DNA of 64,000 bases from Caballeronia glebae (GTDB lineage Bacteria; Pseudomonadota; Gammaproteobacteria; Burkholderiales; Burkholderiaceae). Shown piece after piece: positions 28,574 through 36,932 of this stretch. The notes beneath the pieces were generated by a model. It was not told the origin of the DNA, did not search any database, and worked only from the letters and a program-made list of their open reading frames with translations. Within the stretch, counting starts at the first letter, position 1, and the number at the start of each line of letters is the position of its first letter. Location: contig NZ_FCOJ02000002.1 in assembly GCF_001545035.1 (NCBI RefSeq), forward strand, positions 124,001-188,000. The letters run 5' to 3'. A program made the position numbers and the translations under genes.

Positions 28574-29263
28574 TCATCGATTGCCCTGCGCCCGGCAGCG
28601 CTGCAACAGCGCCTCCAGCGCCCGATCCGGCATGCCGCTTTCGCGCAACGCCTCGACGGTCCGGCTGACGTAATCCAGCGTCGTGCCATAGCGGCCGCTC
28701 GCGCAGCCAAGCACGGTGCGCACGACTGGATCGGCGAGCTTGCCGGTGTAGGAGGCCACATCGCGCCGCATGACGAATGCGAGCGCGTCGACGCGCCGTC
28801 CGTCCGCGAGCGTGCAGGGCAGCCAGGCGGGGCGGTACGAGCCCATCGCCATTTCGCGGCGCCACAGCACGTCGAGATGTTCGGTCGCGCCGATGCCGTC
28901 GAGACGAAACGCCATGCCGGTGCACGATCCGCCGCGATCGAGCGCGAGCACGAGGCCCGGCTGCTCCGGCGTGCCGCGATTCACGCGCGACCACAAATAA
29001 AGCCCGCGATGATAGCCATGCACTTTTCCGCGCACGGCTTCGACCGTCGGCAGGCCGGGATTCCAGATCAGCGATCCGTAGCCGAAGAGCCAGACGTCCG
29101 ACTTGCCGTCCCAATGCGCGAACGTCGCCTCGCGCGACGCCGCGAGCTGCGCGTCCGTCCACAGCGCCGAGTCGCCGAGCGCGGGCGGATAGCCGGCGCA
29201 GCACGCCGGGGCAATGTCAGAAAGTGAAGCGGTTTGCGTGGGTTCGGGCAGCTTGTCGTTCAC
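28574..29263 (-). CDS. ChaC-like gamma-glutamylcyclotransferase
   Basis: The 229-residue protein holds LFGYGSLIWNPG at 59-70, the loop that binds the gamma-glutamyl group in ChaC-type cyclotransferases, which split glutathione into 5-oxoproline and Cys-Gly. LYLWSRVNRGTPEQPGLVL and RREMAMGSYRPAWL also fit ChaC. The start is a GTG at 29263 (MNDKLPEPTQ), since no ATG is in frame before the conserved domain. It lies between corC and ybeY on the same strand, 201 bases above the corC start. ChaC in bacteria is sometimes linked to cation antiport, but that rests on old genetics; the cyclase role is better supported. Confidence 0.88.
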   Translation of the reverse strand: MNDKLPEPTQTASLSDIAPACCAGYPPALGDSALWTDAQLAASREATFAHWDGKSDVWLFGYGSLIWNPGLPTVEAVRGKVHGYHRGLYLWSRVNRGTPEQPGLVLALDRGGSCTGMAFRLDGIGATEHLDVLWRREMAMGSYRPAWLPCTLADGRRVDALAFVMRRDVASYTGKLADPVVRTVLGCASGRYGTTLDYVSRTVEALRESGMPDRALEALLQRCRAQGNR

Positions 29264-29298
29264 GGCGCTTTCAAGGCATCGAGGACATCGGACCGGCT

Positions 29299-29760
29299 TC
29301 AGGTCAAAGGCACGTAAGGATCGGAAAATCCCAGAGACTGCATGATATCCGTCTCGATGGATTCCATCTCCTGCGCTTCGCTTTCGACTTCGTGGTCGTA
29401 GCCTTGCGCATGGAGCGTGCCGTGGACGATCAGATGCGCGTAATGCGCGGCGAGCGGCTTGCCCTGTTCGGCGGCCTCGCGCTCGACGACCGGGCAACAC
29501 AGAATCAGATCGCCCGCGACGGGATCTTCTTCCGATTCCGCATACGCGAAGGTCAGCACGTTCGTCGCGTAATCCTTCTGCCGATATGTGCGGTTGAGCA
29601 TCCGGCCTTCTTCCTCGTCGACGAAGCGCACGGTCAGCTCGGCGTCGGCGAAAAGCGCAGCCTTGATCCAGCGCGCGACCGTCGCGCGCGGCAGGATCGC
29701 CTTGTGCGACGGATACGCTTTCGCCGCGGGGAACTGCAAGCTCAGCGTGAGGCGCGGCAT
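29299..29760 (-). CDS. ybeY: Endoribonuclease YbeY (rRNA maturation)
   Basis: YbeY is a zinc-dependent single-strand RNase involved in 16S rRNA 3'-end maturation and ribosome quality control. The 153-residue protein carries H-G-x-L-H-x5-H as [11 protein letters not shown] with ligands His113, His117 and His123, and the N-terminal motif [20 protein letters not shown]. Its start codon overlaps the phoH stop by one base, so translation is probably coupled. The phoH-ybeY pair is conserved across proteobacteria. Confidence 0.96.
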   Translation of the reverse strand: MPRLTLSLQFPAAKAYPSHKAILPRATVARWIKAALFADAELTVRFVDEEEGRMLNRTYRQKDYATNVLTFAYAESEEDPVAGDLILCCPVVEREAAEQGKPLAAHYAHLIVHGTLHAQGYDHEVESEAQEMESIETDIMQSLGFSDPYVPLT

Positions 29761-30878
29761 TATTCGGGCTTCTGCGATTGCTGTTGAGCGGCGCGCGCGG
29801 CCTCGGCGAGCGCCGCGTCTTTCTGCGATTGCGCGTCGTAAGCTTCGACGATGCGCGCGACGAGCGGATGCCTCACCACGTCCGCCGACGTGAAATGGGT
29901 AATCGCGATACCGCGCACTTCCGCCAGCACGTGCTGCGCCTCGATCAGCCCGCTCTTGTGGCCGCGCGGCAAGTCGACCTGCGTCGTGTCGCCGGTGACG
30001 ACCGCCTTCGAGCCGAAGCCGATACGCGTGAGGAACATTTTCATCTGCTCGGGCGTGGTGTTCTGCGCCTCGTCGAGAATGATGAACGCGTGATTCAGCG
30101 TGCGCCCGCGCATGTACGCGAGCGGCGCGATTTCGATCATCTGGCGCTCGAACATCTTCGCGGTCTTGTCGAAGCCGAGCAGATCGTAAAGCGCGTCGTA
30201 GAGCGGGCGCAGATACGGATCGACCTTCTGCGCGAGATCGCCCGGCAGAAAGCCGAGCCGCTCGCCCGCTTCGACGGCCGGGCGCGTCAGCACGATGCGC
30301 TTGACCTGATCGCGCTCCAGCGCATCGACCGCGCATGCAACCGCGAGATAGGTCTTGCCCGTGCCCGCCGGCCCGATGCCGAACGTCACGTCGTGCGCGA
30401 TGATCTGCTTCAGATACTCGCGCTGCGCGGGCGTGCGTCCGCGAAGATCGGCGCGGCGCGTGTAGAGCTTCGGCCCGTGGTCTTCGTCTTCGCCGAGATC
30501 GATCGTCGCGCTCGGCTCATCGAACGGATGATCCGGATCGCCACGAAAACGCGGATCGGCCTCGCCTTCTTCGCCGTTGGCTTCGCGCGCGTCTTTGGCG
30601 CGACGCGTCGCATGACTGGCCTCGACGAGGGCGAGCTGGATGTCGTCGACGGTAATCGGATCGCGCGCGCGGTTGTAGAAGTTTTCGAGCGCCGCGAGCG
30701 CGACCTTCGCGCCACGGCCGCGAATCGCGATCTTGTGGCCGCGACGCGAAAGCGTCACGTCGAGCGCCTGCTCGATCTGCCGCAGATTTTCATCGAGCGG
30801 GCCGCAGAGGTTGGCGAGCCGCGCGTTGTCCTCGCGCGGTGCGGTGAATTCCAGGTGCTGCGTAGGAGCGTTCTTCAA
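29760..30878 (-). CDS. phoH: PhoH-like ATPase (YbeZ)
   Basis: The protein is a PhoH-family P-loop ATPase with GPAGTGKT at 169-176 and the Walker B strand [17 protein letters not shown]. It partners with YbeY in RNA handling. Its 372 residues start at a TTG ([11 protein letters not shown]), which a stop codon three codons upstream supports. Residues 95-145 are an Asp/Glu-rich insert before the ATPase domain. It ends in a Gln/Ala-rich tail overlapping ybeY by one base and begins 21 bases after miaB, giving a miaB-phoH-ybeY operon. Confidence 0.94.
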   Translation of the reverse strand: MKNAPTQHLEFTAPREDNARLANLCGPLDENLRQIEQALDVTLSRRGHKIAIRGRGAKVALAALENFYNRARDPITVDDIQLALVEASHATRRAKDAREANGEEGEADPRFRGDPDHPFDEPSATIDLGEDEDHGPKLYTRRADLRGRTPAQREYLKQIIAHDVTFGIGPAGTGKTYLAVACAVDALERDQVKRIVLTRPAVEAGERLGFLPGDLAQKVDPYLRPLYDALYDLLGFDKTAKMFERQMIEIAPLAYMRGRTLNHAFIILDEAQNTTPEQMKMFLTRIGFGSKAVVTGDTTQVDLPRGHKSGLIEAQHVLAEVRGIAITHFTSADVVRHPLVARIVEAYDAQSQKDAALAEAARAAQQQSQKPE

Positions 30879-30899
30879 AGTGAACTAGGGTTCCTGTCT

Positions 30900-32261
30900 T
30901 TAGTGCGTCAGATCGGGCGTCATGACCAGCTCGCCGCGCAGCGAGTGCGGATACGCATGGACGATTTTCACGTCGATCATCTGGCCGGTCAGCCGCGCGT
31001 GCGACTCGGCCGGCGCCGGGAAATTGACGACGCGGTTGTTCTGCGTGCGTCCCGCGAGCTCGTTCGGATCCTTGCGCGCCGGGCGCTCGACCAGAATGCG
31101 TTCGACCTTTCCGACCATCGATTCGCTGATGCGCTGCACGTTGGTCTCGATCGTCGCCTGCAAATGTTGCAGACGCTTGAGCTTGACCTCGCGCGGCGTG
31201 TCGTCATGCAGATTCGCGGCCGGCGTGCCGGGGCGCGGGCTGTAAATGAACGAAAAGCTCGTGTCGTAGCTCATCTCGTCGACGAGCGTCATCATCTTGT
31301 TGAAATCGTCCTCGGTCTCGCCGGGAAAGCCGACGATGAAATCCGTGGAGAGCGACAAGTCCGGACGGATCGCGCGAAGCTTGCGGATGACCGACTTGTA
31401 TTCGAGCACGGTGTAGCCGCGCTTCATCGCCATAAGAATGCGATCCGAGCCGTGCTGCACCGGCAAATGCAGATGCGAGACGAGCTTCGGCACTTTCGCG
31501 TAGGTGTCGATGAGGCGCTGCGTGAATTCCTTCGGATGCGAAGTCGTATAGCGAATGCGTTCGATGCCCGGAATGTCCGCGACGTACTCGATGAGCGTCG
31601 CGAAGTCCGCGATCTCGTGCGAACCGAGCGAGAGCGCGCCGCGATAGGCGTTCACGTTCTGGCCGAGCAGCGTGACTTCGCGCACGCCCTGATCGGCGAG
31701 GCCGGCGATTTCGGTGAGCACGTCGTCGAGCGGACGCGACACTTCCTCACCGCGCGTGTACGGCACGACGCAATAGCTGCAGTACTTGCTGCAGCCTTCC
31801 ATGATCGACACGAACGCGCTCGGGCCGTCGATGCGCGCGGGCGGCAGATGATCGAACTTCTCGATTTCCGGGAACGAGATGTCGATCTGCGCGCGGCCGG
31901 TGGCGCGGCGCTGATCGATCATCGCGGGCAGGCGATGCAGCGTTTGCGGGCCGAAAACGAGATCGACATACGGCGCGCGCGCGACGATCGACGCGCCTTC
32001 CTGGCTCGCGACGCAACCGCCGACGCCGATCAGCAGATTCGGATTCGCTTCCTTCAGCTCCCGCACGCGGCCGAGATCGGAGAACACTTTCTCCTGGGCC
32101 TTCTCGCGCACGGAGCACGTGTTGAACAAAATGACGTCCGCGTCTTCGGGCGTGTCCGTCTTGACGAGTCCTTCCGCCGCGCCGAGCACGTCGACCATTT
32201 TGTCGGAGTCGTACTCGTTCATCTGGCAGCCGAAGGTCTTTACATAAACTTTTTTGGTCAT
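30900..32261 (-). CDS. miaB: tRNA-2-methylthio-N6-dimethylallyladenosine synthase
   Basis: MiaB is the radical-SAM methylthiotransferase that modifies A37 of tRNAs reading UNN codons. The 453-residue protein has the N-terminal UPF0004 cluster cysteines at 12, 49 and 83, the radical-SAM motif C-x3-C-x2-C at 157, 161 and 164, and a C-terminal TRAM domain. [17 protein letters not shown] is the family opening. Its substrate precursor is made by MiaA, encoded at 59317. It is first in the miaB-phoH-ybeY operon. Confidence 0.98.
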   Translation of the reverse strand: MTKKVYVKTFGCQMNEYDSDKMVDVLGAAEGLVKTDTPEDADVILFNTCSVREKAQEKVFSDLGRVRELKEANPNLLIGVGGCVASQEGASIVARAPYVDLVFGPQTLHRLPAMIDQRRATGRAQIDISFPEIEKFDHLPPARIDGPSAFVSIMEGCSKYCSYCVVPYTRGEEVSRPLDDVLTEIAGLADQGVREVTLLGQNVNAYRGALSLGSHEIADFATLIEYVADIPGIERIRYTTSHPKEFTQRLIDTYAKVPKLVSHLHLPVQHGSDRILMAMKRGYTVLEYKSVIRKLRAIRPDLSLSTDFIVGFPGETEDDFNKMMTLVDEMSYDTSFSFIYSPRPGTPAANLHDDTPREVKLKRLQHLQATIETNVQRISESMVGKVERILVERPARKDPNELAGRTQNNRVVNFPAPAESHARLTGQMIDVKIVHAYPHSLRGELVMTPDLTH

Positions 32262-32374
32262 GAATCGTCGCCGGTCGCAGTGGTTAACCTGGGGGCGCTA
32301 TATAAGAGATTGAAAAGGGAGTTGCGGCGCATTTACGCTGATCTGCACCGCTTTTTACTGTATTTGGCCCAATA

Positions 32375-33352
32375 TTATAGCTCTGGCCGCCATCTCGGAC
32401 GTTGCCCGCGCATGTCGGGCGGATAAGCCAGATCGCCGAGCAGTTCGTTCGTCGTTTTTTCGAAACGCTCGACCAGAAAGTCGAGCAGCACGCGCACGCG
32501 CGGAGCCATGTAGCGATTGGCGTGAAAGAGAGCGTGCACGGCGGCCTCGTGCGTACACCAGTCGGGCAGCACCATTTGCAGCGTGCCGGCGCGCACGTCG
32601 GCGGCGATATCCCAGATCGATTTATGCGCGATGCCGTGGCCCGCGAGCGCCCACGCGCGCGTCATCGCGCCGTCGTTGGTTTCCCAGGCGTCGGCGAGCG
32701 GAATCGTGTACGCGTAACGCTCGTCGCCGCGCACGAAAGTTAACTCGTTGAGCGGCCCGTTCGCCGTGACCACCACGACGAAATCGTGCCCGATCAGATC
32801 GGCGGGCGTTTGGGGCGCGCCCTTGCGCGCGAGATAGCCGGGCGATGCGCACAACACGCGGCGATTCGGCGCGAGCGCGCGGGCGGCGAGTCCGCTATCG
32901 GGCGGGGCGCCGAAGCGGATCGCGAGATCGATTTCTTCCAGTAAGAGATTCGACACCGAATCCGATAGCGTCAGCGCGAACTTCACATCCGGATGCAACG
33001 CGCTGAACTCGTCGAGCCAGCCGCGCAGCATCGAGCGCCCGAAATTCGACGTCGCGGAAATGCGCACCTTGCCGCGCACGACGTTCTGGCCGGCCTGCAG
33101 CGCGGCTTCGGCATCGTCGATCGCCTGCAGCGCGATCCGGCAATGCACCAGATACATGCGGCCTTCGTCCGTTACGCGCAACTGGCGCGTGGTGCGCTCG
33201 AAGAGTCGCGTGTGCAGCGCCTTTTCCAGCTTGATGAGCCGCGCGCTCGCCGCCGCCGGCGAAAGTCCGAGCTTGCGTCCCGCCGCCGAGAGGCTTCCCG
33301 CCGCCGCCGCTTCCACGAAAAGGCGCATGTCGCCGAGCCGATCCATCGTCAT
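32375..33352 (-). CDS. LysR-family transcriptional regulator
   Basis: The 325-residue protein has an N-terminal helix-turn-helix (residues 5-60: MRLFVEAAAAGSLSAAGRKL then PAAASARLIKLEKALHTRLF) and a LysR substrate-binding domain (90-295). The closest style is the DsdC/CrgA-like group that often regulates adjacent exporters. I chose the ATG at 33352 (MTMDRLGDM); a TTG at 33358 adds two residues. It is divergent from the VOC-MFS-HAD genes, with overlapping inverted repeats just upstream of its start, so it probably controls them and itself. Ligand unknown. Confidence 0.92.
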   Translation of the reverse strand: MTMDRLGDMRLFVEAAAAGSLSAAGRKLGLSPAAASARLIKLEKALHTRLFERTTRQLRVTDEGRMYLVHCRIALQAIDDAEAALQAGQNVVRGKVRISATSNFGRSMLRGWLDEFSALHPDVKFALTLSDSVSNLLLEEIDLAIRFGAPPDSGLAARALAPNRRVLCASPGYLARKGAPQTPADLIGHDFVVVVTANGPLNELTFVRGDERYAYTIPLADAWETNDGAMTRAWALAGHGIAHKSIWDIAADVRAGTLQMVLPDWCTHEAAVHALFHANRYMAPRVRVLLDFLVERFEKTTNELLGDLAYPPDMRGQRPRWRPEL

Positions 33353-33360
33353 TTTCAAAT

Positions 33361-33399
33361 CCGCTTTGAGAATGATTCAAAGCGTAGGCCAATTCTCAA
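33361..33399. promoter_or_regulatory. Nested inverted repeats, likely LysR operator
   Basis: First repeat: CGCTTTGA (33361-33368) and TCAAAGCG (33376-33383), exact, seven-base spacer, fitting the LysR T-N11-A form. Second: TTTGAGAAT (33364-33372) and ATTCTCAAA (33391-33399), exact, 18-base spacer. The two share the TTTGA half-site. They lie 8-47 bases from the LysR start and before the divergent VOC gene. Confidence 0.65.
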
Positions 33400-33458
33400 A
33401 ACATTGCGCTGCCCGCAGAATTCGCTTCAGCGTAAACCCTTGAGGGAGCAGACACGAC

Positions 33459-33842
33459 ATGCAACTCGACCACGTCACCATCGTTGCGCCGGATTGCGAT
33501 GCGTTCATGCGCTTTTTCGTCGATATCGCCGGCATGCGCACCGGGCCGCGGCCGCCTTTCGGCGTCGCCGGCTACTGGCTGTATCTCGGCGCGCGGCCGG
33601 CGGTGCATCTGATCGCATCGGGCGCGGCCGGATCGGCGTCGGCGGAACGGGCGGGCGGGGCGCGCATCGACCATCTGGCGCTGCGCATCGACGACGAAGC
33701 CGAATGGCGCGCGTTGCTCGAACGTCTCGATTGCCACGGCTACGCCTATCAATTCGCCGAAGTGCCGCTCGCCCGCGAGCGTCAGCTCTTCGTGCGCCTC
33801 GCGCCGGGCGTGGTCGTCGAATTCGTGACTGCTCAATCCTGA
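33459..33842 (+). CDS. VOC-superfamily (glyoxalase-fold) protein
   Basis: The 127-residue protein opens MQLDHVTIVAPDCDAFMRFF, the beta-alpha-beta pattern of glyoxalase/bleomycin-resistance proteins, and repeats the pattern with ARIDHLALRIDDEAEW. Candidate metal ligands are His5, His in VHLIA, His in IDHLAL and Glu in VVEFVTAQ. GGGAG lies nine bases before the ATG. It is the first of three rightward genes under the LysR protein and is followed 12 bases later by an MFS exporter. The substrate is not known; with an exporter next to it, a role in detoxifying a small compound is possible but is only inference. Confidence 0.85.
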   Translation: MQLDHVTIVAPDCDAFMRFFVDIAGMRTGPRPPFGVAGYWLYLGARPAVHLIASGAAGSASAERAGGARIDHLALRIDDEAEWRALLERLDCHGYAYQFAEVPLARERQLFVRLAPGVVVEFVTAQS

Positions 33843-33854
33843 TCTGGAGTCATC

Positions 33855-35033
33855 ATGCCTCTTCCACTTCTCGCGCTGGCGATCAGCGCGTTCGCCATCG
33901 GCACGACGGAGTTCGTCATCATGGGCCTCCTGCCCAACGTCGCGCACGATCTTTCCGTGTCGATTCCGTCGGCGGGCCTGCTCGTCACCGGCTACGCGCT
34001 CGGCGTCGCGGTCGGCGCGCCGCTGCTCGCGGTGCTCACGAGCAAGCTGCCGCGCAAGCTCGCGCTGCAACTGCTGATGCTCGTGTTCATCGTCGGCAAC
34101 GTGTTGTGCGCGCTCGCGCCGAACTATGGCTTGCTGATGATCGCGCGCGTCGTGACGTCGTTCGCTCACGGCTCGTTCTTCGGCATCGGCGCTGTCGTGG
34201 CGGCGTCGCTCGTGCCGGCCGAGAAGCGTGCGAGCGCCATTGCGCTGATGTTCACCGGGCTCACGCTCGCGAACGTGCTGGGCGTGCCGTTCGGGACGTT
34301 CGTCGGCCAGGAGCTGGGCTGGCGCGCGACGTTCTGGATCGTCGCCGGTCTGGGCGTGCTCTCCGCGCTCGGCGTGACCGCGCTCGTGCCCAATCGGCAC
34401 GACGCCGCGCCGAGCGGCCTCGGCCGGGAAGTGCGCGTGCTGCGCGACGGCCAGGTCTGGCTCGCGCTCACGATGACGGTACTCGGTTTCGGCGGCGTGT
34501 TCGTGGTGTTCACCTACATCGCGCCGATTCTCGAACAGGTGGGCGGATTCTCGCCGCGCGCCGTTACGCTGGTTCTGGTGTTGTTCGGTCTCGGGCTGAC
34601 GATCGGCAATACGATCGGCGGCAAGCTCGCGGACCGCGCGCTGATGCCGTCGCTGATGGGCATTCTGTTCGCGCTCGCCGTGGTGATGGCCGTGTTCGCG
34701 AAGACGAGCCACAGCCAGATTGGCGCGATCCTGACGATCTTCATCTGGGGCATCGCGGCGTTCGCGACGGTGCCGCCCTTGCAGACGCGCGTCGTCGAGA
34801 AGGCGAAAGACGCGCCGAATCTGGCGTCGACGCTCAATATCGGCGCGTTCAACGTCGGCAATGCGGGCGGCGCGTGGCTCGGCGGCGCGGTGCTGACGCA
34901 CGGTCACGGCCTCGATGCGCTCCCGTGGGCGGCGGCTGCGGTCGCGCTCGCCGCGCTCGCGGTGACATGGTTCGCCGCGCGACTCGACGCGCCGCGCATT
35001 ACATCCGAAGTAAAAGCAGCCGACGCTTGTTGA
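33855..35033 (+). CDS. MFS transporter of the arabinose/purine efflux type
   Basis: The 392-residue protein has twelve predicted membrane helices and the conserved start LLALAISAFAIGTTEFVIMGLLP, typical of the DHA1 family (AraJ, NepI, YdeA-like). Loop motif ADRALMPSLMGILF and PAEKRASAIALMFTGLTLANVLG agree. GGAG sits eight bases before the ATG. It is likely co-transcribed with the upstream VOC gene and controlled by the divergent LysR regulator. Substrate cannot be assigned from sequence. Confidence 0.9.
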   Translation: MPLPLLALAISAFAIGTTEFVIMGLLPNVAHDLSVSIPSAGLLVTGYALGVAVGAPLLAVLTSKLPRKLALQLLMLVFIVGNVLCALAPNYGLLMIARVVTSFAHGSFFGIGAVVAASLVPAEKRASAIALMFTGLTLANVLGVPFGTFVGQELGWRATFWIVAGLGVLSALGVTALVPNRHDAAPSGLGREVRVLRDGQVWLALTMTVLGFGGVFVVFTYIAPILEQVGGFSPRAVTLVLVLFGLGLTIGNTIGGKLADRALMPSLMGILFALAVVMAVFAKTSHSQIGAILTIFIWGIAAFATVPPLQTRVVEKAKDAPNLASTLNIGAFNVGNAGGAWLGGAVLTHGHGLDALPWAAAAVALAALAVTWFAARLDAPRITSEVKAADAC

Positions 35034-35039
35034 ACGCTT

Positions 35040-35075
35040 ATCATGTTGGCTCAACGTAATTCGAGCCAACATGAT
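35040..35075. promoter_or_regulatory. 36-base perfect inverted repeat covering the HAD gene start codon
   Basis: Thirteen-base arms ATCATGTTGGCTC (35040-35052) and GAGCCAACATGAT (35063-35075) flank a ten-base spacer. The ATG at 35071-35073 lies in the second arm, and the arm takes the place of a Shine-Dalgarno. In RNA it would bury the start codon; in DNA it could be a dimeric operator. There is no T-run, so it is not a standard terminator. Confidence 0.6.
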
Positions 35076-35757
35076 CGAACATCTCATCTGCGATTGCGAC
35101 GGCGTGCTCGTCGATAGCGAAGTCGTCGCGGATCGCGTGATGCTGGACGTGCTCAACGAGACGTTTCCCGGCATCGACTTCAAACCGGTCGTCAAGACGG
35201 CTTTCGGGCAGCAGACCTCGCGCTTCCTGACCCATTTGGAAACGAAGTTCGGCATTGTTATGCCACCGAAGTTCGTCGATACGATCGAGGCGCGCGTCGC
35301 AGTGGAACTGGCGCGCTCGGTCGGGCCGATCGCCGGCGTGCGCGCCGCGCTGGAAGGCTGCGGCCTGCCCGTGGCGGTCGTGTCGAACAGCCGCCTGGAG
35401 CGCGTGCGCGCGTCGGTGCGGCGCGCGGGGCTGGACGAAGTCGTCGGCGCGCGCGTGTTCAGCGCGCAGCAGGTCGAGCGTCCCAAGCCTTATCCCGACG
35501 TCTATTTGCTCGCGTCGCGCACGCTCGATGTCGCGCCCGAGCGCTGCCTCGTCGTGGAAGACAGTGTCGCGGGATTGACGGCGGCGCGCGCGGCGGGCAT
35601 GAAGACCATCGCGTTCGTCGGCGCGAGTCATATTCCGTCCGGCTACGCGCAAGTGCTGCGCGAAACCGGCATCACGCGGATCATGGAGCACATGGACGAA
35701 CTGCCCGCGCTCGTCGCGGCGGGCGTGCGCGGAGATTTCGGCGACGTGCTGTCCTAG
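35071..35757 (+). CDS. HAD-superfamily phosphatase/phosphoglucomutase-like hydrolase
   Basis: The 228-residue protein has the HAD nucleophile pair Asp8 and Asp10 in LICDCDGVLVDSE, a helical cap (20-90), a second motif VAVVSNSRLERV, Lys in QVERPKPYPD and Asp in CLVVEDSVAGLTAA. This is the subclass IA layout of sugar-phosphate phosphatases and beta-phosphoglucomutases (YfbT/GppA2-like). No Shine-Dalgarno is visible because a perfect inverted repeat covers the start. It follows the MFS gene by 37 bases. Substrate unknown. Confidence 0.88.
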   Translation: MIEHLICDCDGVLVDSEVVADRVMLDVLNETFPGIDFKPVVKTAFGQQTSRFLTHLETKFGIVMPPKFVDTIEARVAVELARSVGPIAGVRAALEGCGLPVAVVSNSRLERVRASVRRAGLDEVVGARVFSAQQVERPKPYPDVYLLASRTLDVAPERCLVVEDSVAGLTAARAAGMKTIAFVGASHIPSGYAQVLRETGITRIMEHMDELPALVAAGVRGDFGDVLS

Positions 35758-35769
35758 ACGCTTTCTCGC

Positions 35770-36507
35770 TCAGACCGTTTCTTCCGCCACGGTCTCACGC
35801 GCCGCTGCGAGCGCCGCGCGGAATTCGACCAGTTCCGCGATGGTCAGCATCGGCAGGCCGCGTTCCTTTGCGAATCGCTCGACTTGCGCGCCGCGCGCCA
35901 TCGTGCCGTCGGCGTTCATCAGCTCGCACAGCACGCCGGCGGGCTTGAGGCCGGCGAGAATCGCCAGATCGACGGTGCCTTCAGTGTGGCCGCGACGCGC
36001 GAGCACGCCGCCGGGCATCGCGCGCAGCGGAAAAACGTGGCCGGGCCGCACGATATCGCCGGGCTTCGCGTGATCGGCGATGGCCGCGCGGATCGTCGTT
36101 ACGCGATCCGCCGCCGACACGCCGGTGCTCACACCTTCGCGCGCTTCGATCGACACCGTGAACGCCGTGCCGTAGCGGCTGCGGTTGGCGGCGGCCATCG
36201 GCGGAAGTTCTAGCGCGCGCACTTTTTCGTCGGGCAGGCACAGGCACACGATGCCGCTGCCCTCGCGGATCAGAAGCGCCATGGTGGCGTCGGTGAGCTT
36301 CTCGGCGGCGACGATCAGATCGACTTCGTTTTCGCGATCATCGTCGTCCTGCAGGACGACCGGGCGGCCTTCGCGCATGGCGTCGAGCGCGGCGGCGATG
36401 CGCGGCGGGGCTTCAAACGAAGCGAGTTGGGCGAGATCGGCAAAGGCGTCGTCGGCGATGACGGCGGGTGTGGCGAACGACAGGTTGGTAGTTTGGGTCT
36501 GGGACAT
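35770..36507 (-). CDS. ribB: 3,4-dihydroxy-2-butanone-4-phosphate synthase
   Basis: RibB turns ribulose 5-phosphate into the four-carbon precursor of riboflavin. The 245-residue protein contains [35 protein letters not shown] and [16 protein letters not shown], all active-site motifs. It ends after the RibB domain: there is no fused RibA half. The first 30 residues form a non-conserved N-terminal tail. GAGAG is the likely ribosome site. It is preceded by a 157-base leader hairpin region and a complete FMN riboswitch, so it is shut down when FMN is plentiful. This stand-alone, riboswitch-controlled RibB is a common burkholderial copy outside the main rib operon. Confidence 0.96.
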   Translation of the reverse strand: MSQTQTTNLSFATPAVIADDAFADLAQLASFEAPPRIAAALDAMREGRPVVLQDDDDRENEVDLIVAAEKLTDATMALLIREGSGIVCLCLPDEKVRALELPPMAAANRSRYGTAFTVSIEAREGVSTGVSAADRVTTIRAAIADHAKPGDIVRPGHVFPLRAMPGGVLARRGHTEGTVDLAILAGLKPAGVLCELMNADGTMARGAQVERFAKERGLPMLTIAELVEFRAALAAARETVAEETV

Positions 36508-36585
36508 GTGAAACGCTCTCGCGGGAAATTTAAGCGAAAAACGTTTCAGGGCATTGCAAACAGACAGAACGACACCCCACGGCGA

Positions 36586-36601
36586 CGCGCCAAAAGGCGC
36601 G
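36586..36601 (-). promoter_or_regulatory. GC-rich hairpin between the FMN riboswitch and ribB
   Basis: CGCGCC and GGCGCG pair around AAAA (TTTT in the RNA). It lies midway between the aptamer and the ribB start, with no T-run after it on the minus strand. It could be part of the switching platform or a pause site; its role is inferred only from position. Confidence 0.35.
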
Positions 36602-36663
36602 GCGGCGTCCGGTTCGGCGCGACGTAGGAATCGCCAAGGGGAACGGACATGACCATCTGCACA

Positions 36664-36817
36664 TCTTCTCTCATCCGGACTGTGACCGTCGGCTCTGGCG
36701 TCTCACCAGATCTGCTGACCCCGCGCATGAATCTCGCACGGGCGCTCGCGGGCTCGTGGTCCGGCCGCGAAGCCTCGCCACATACCGCCGGTGGGGAATT
36801 GCACCCCGCCCTGAAGA
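36664..36817 (-). ncRNA. FMN riboswitch (RFN element)
   Basis: On the minus strand the region reads from AGGGCGGGGTGCAATTCCCC through ACCGGCGGT, a variable arm, GGTCAGCAGATCTGGTGAGA, GCCAGAGCCGACGGT and AGTCCGGATGAGAGAAGA. These are the conserved blocks of the RFN aptamer in order. The closing stem pairs the bases at 36813-36817 with 36664-36668. It lies upstream of ribB and should lower its expression when FMN binds. The aptamer is very secure; whether it acts on transcription or translation cannot be settled from sequence. Confidence 0.96.
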
Positions 36818-36932
36818 CGTACTGGATGCCGGCAGGCCGAAAGGCTCGCCAGCATTTTTGAGAATACAGCACGGCAGCGTTTTTTGCACCGCCGCATGAC
36901 AACGCGTTGCGGGAAACGACATTGCGCCGCCG

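Noticed and set aside
29778-32426. An 882-codon plus-strand open frame over phoH and miaB
   Set aside because: Same shadow effect; phoH and miaB are certain on the minus strand and nothing recognisable is in the plus-strand product.
33396-35486. A 696-codon minus-strand open frame over VOC, MFS and HAD genes
   Set aside because: Antisense to three genes with clear motifs; the product is extremely rich in Arg, His and Glu, typical of reversed GC-rich code.
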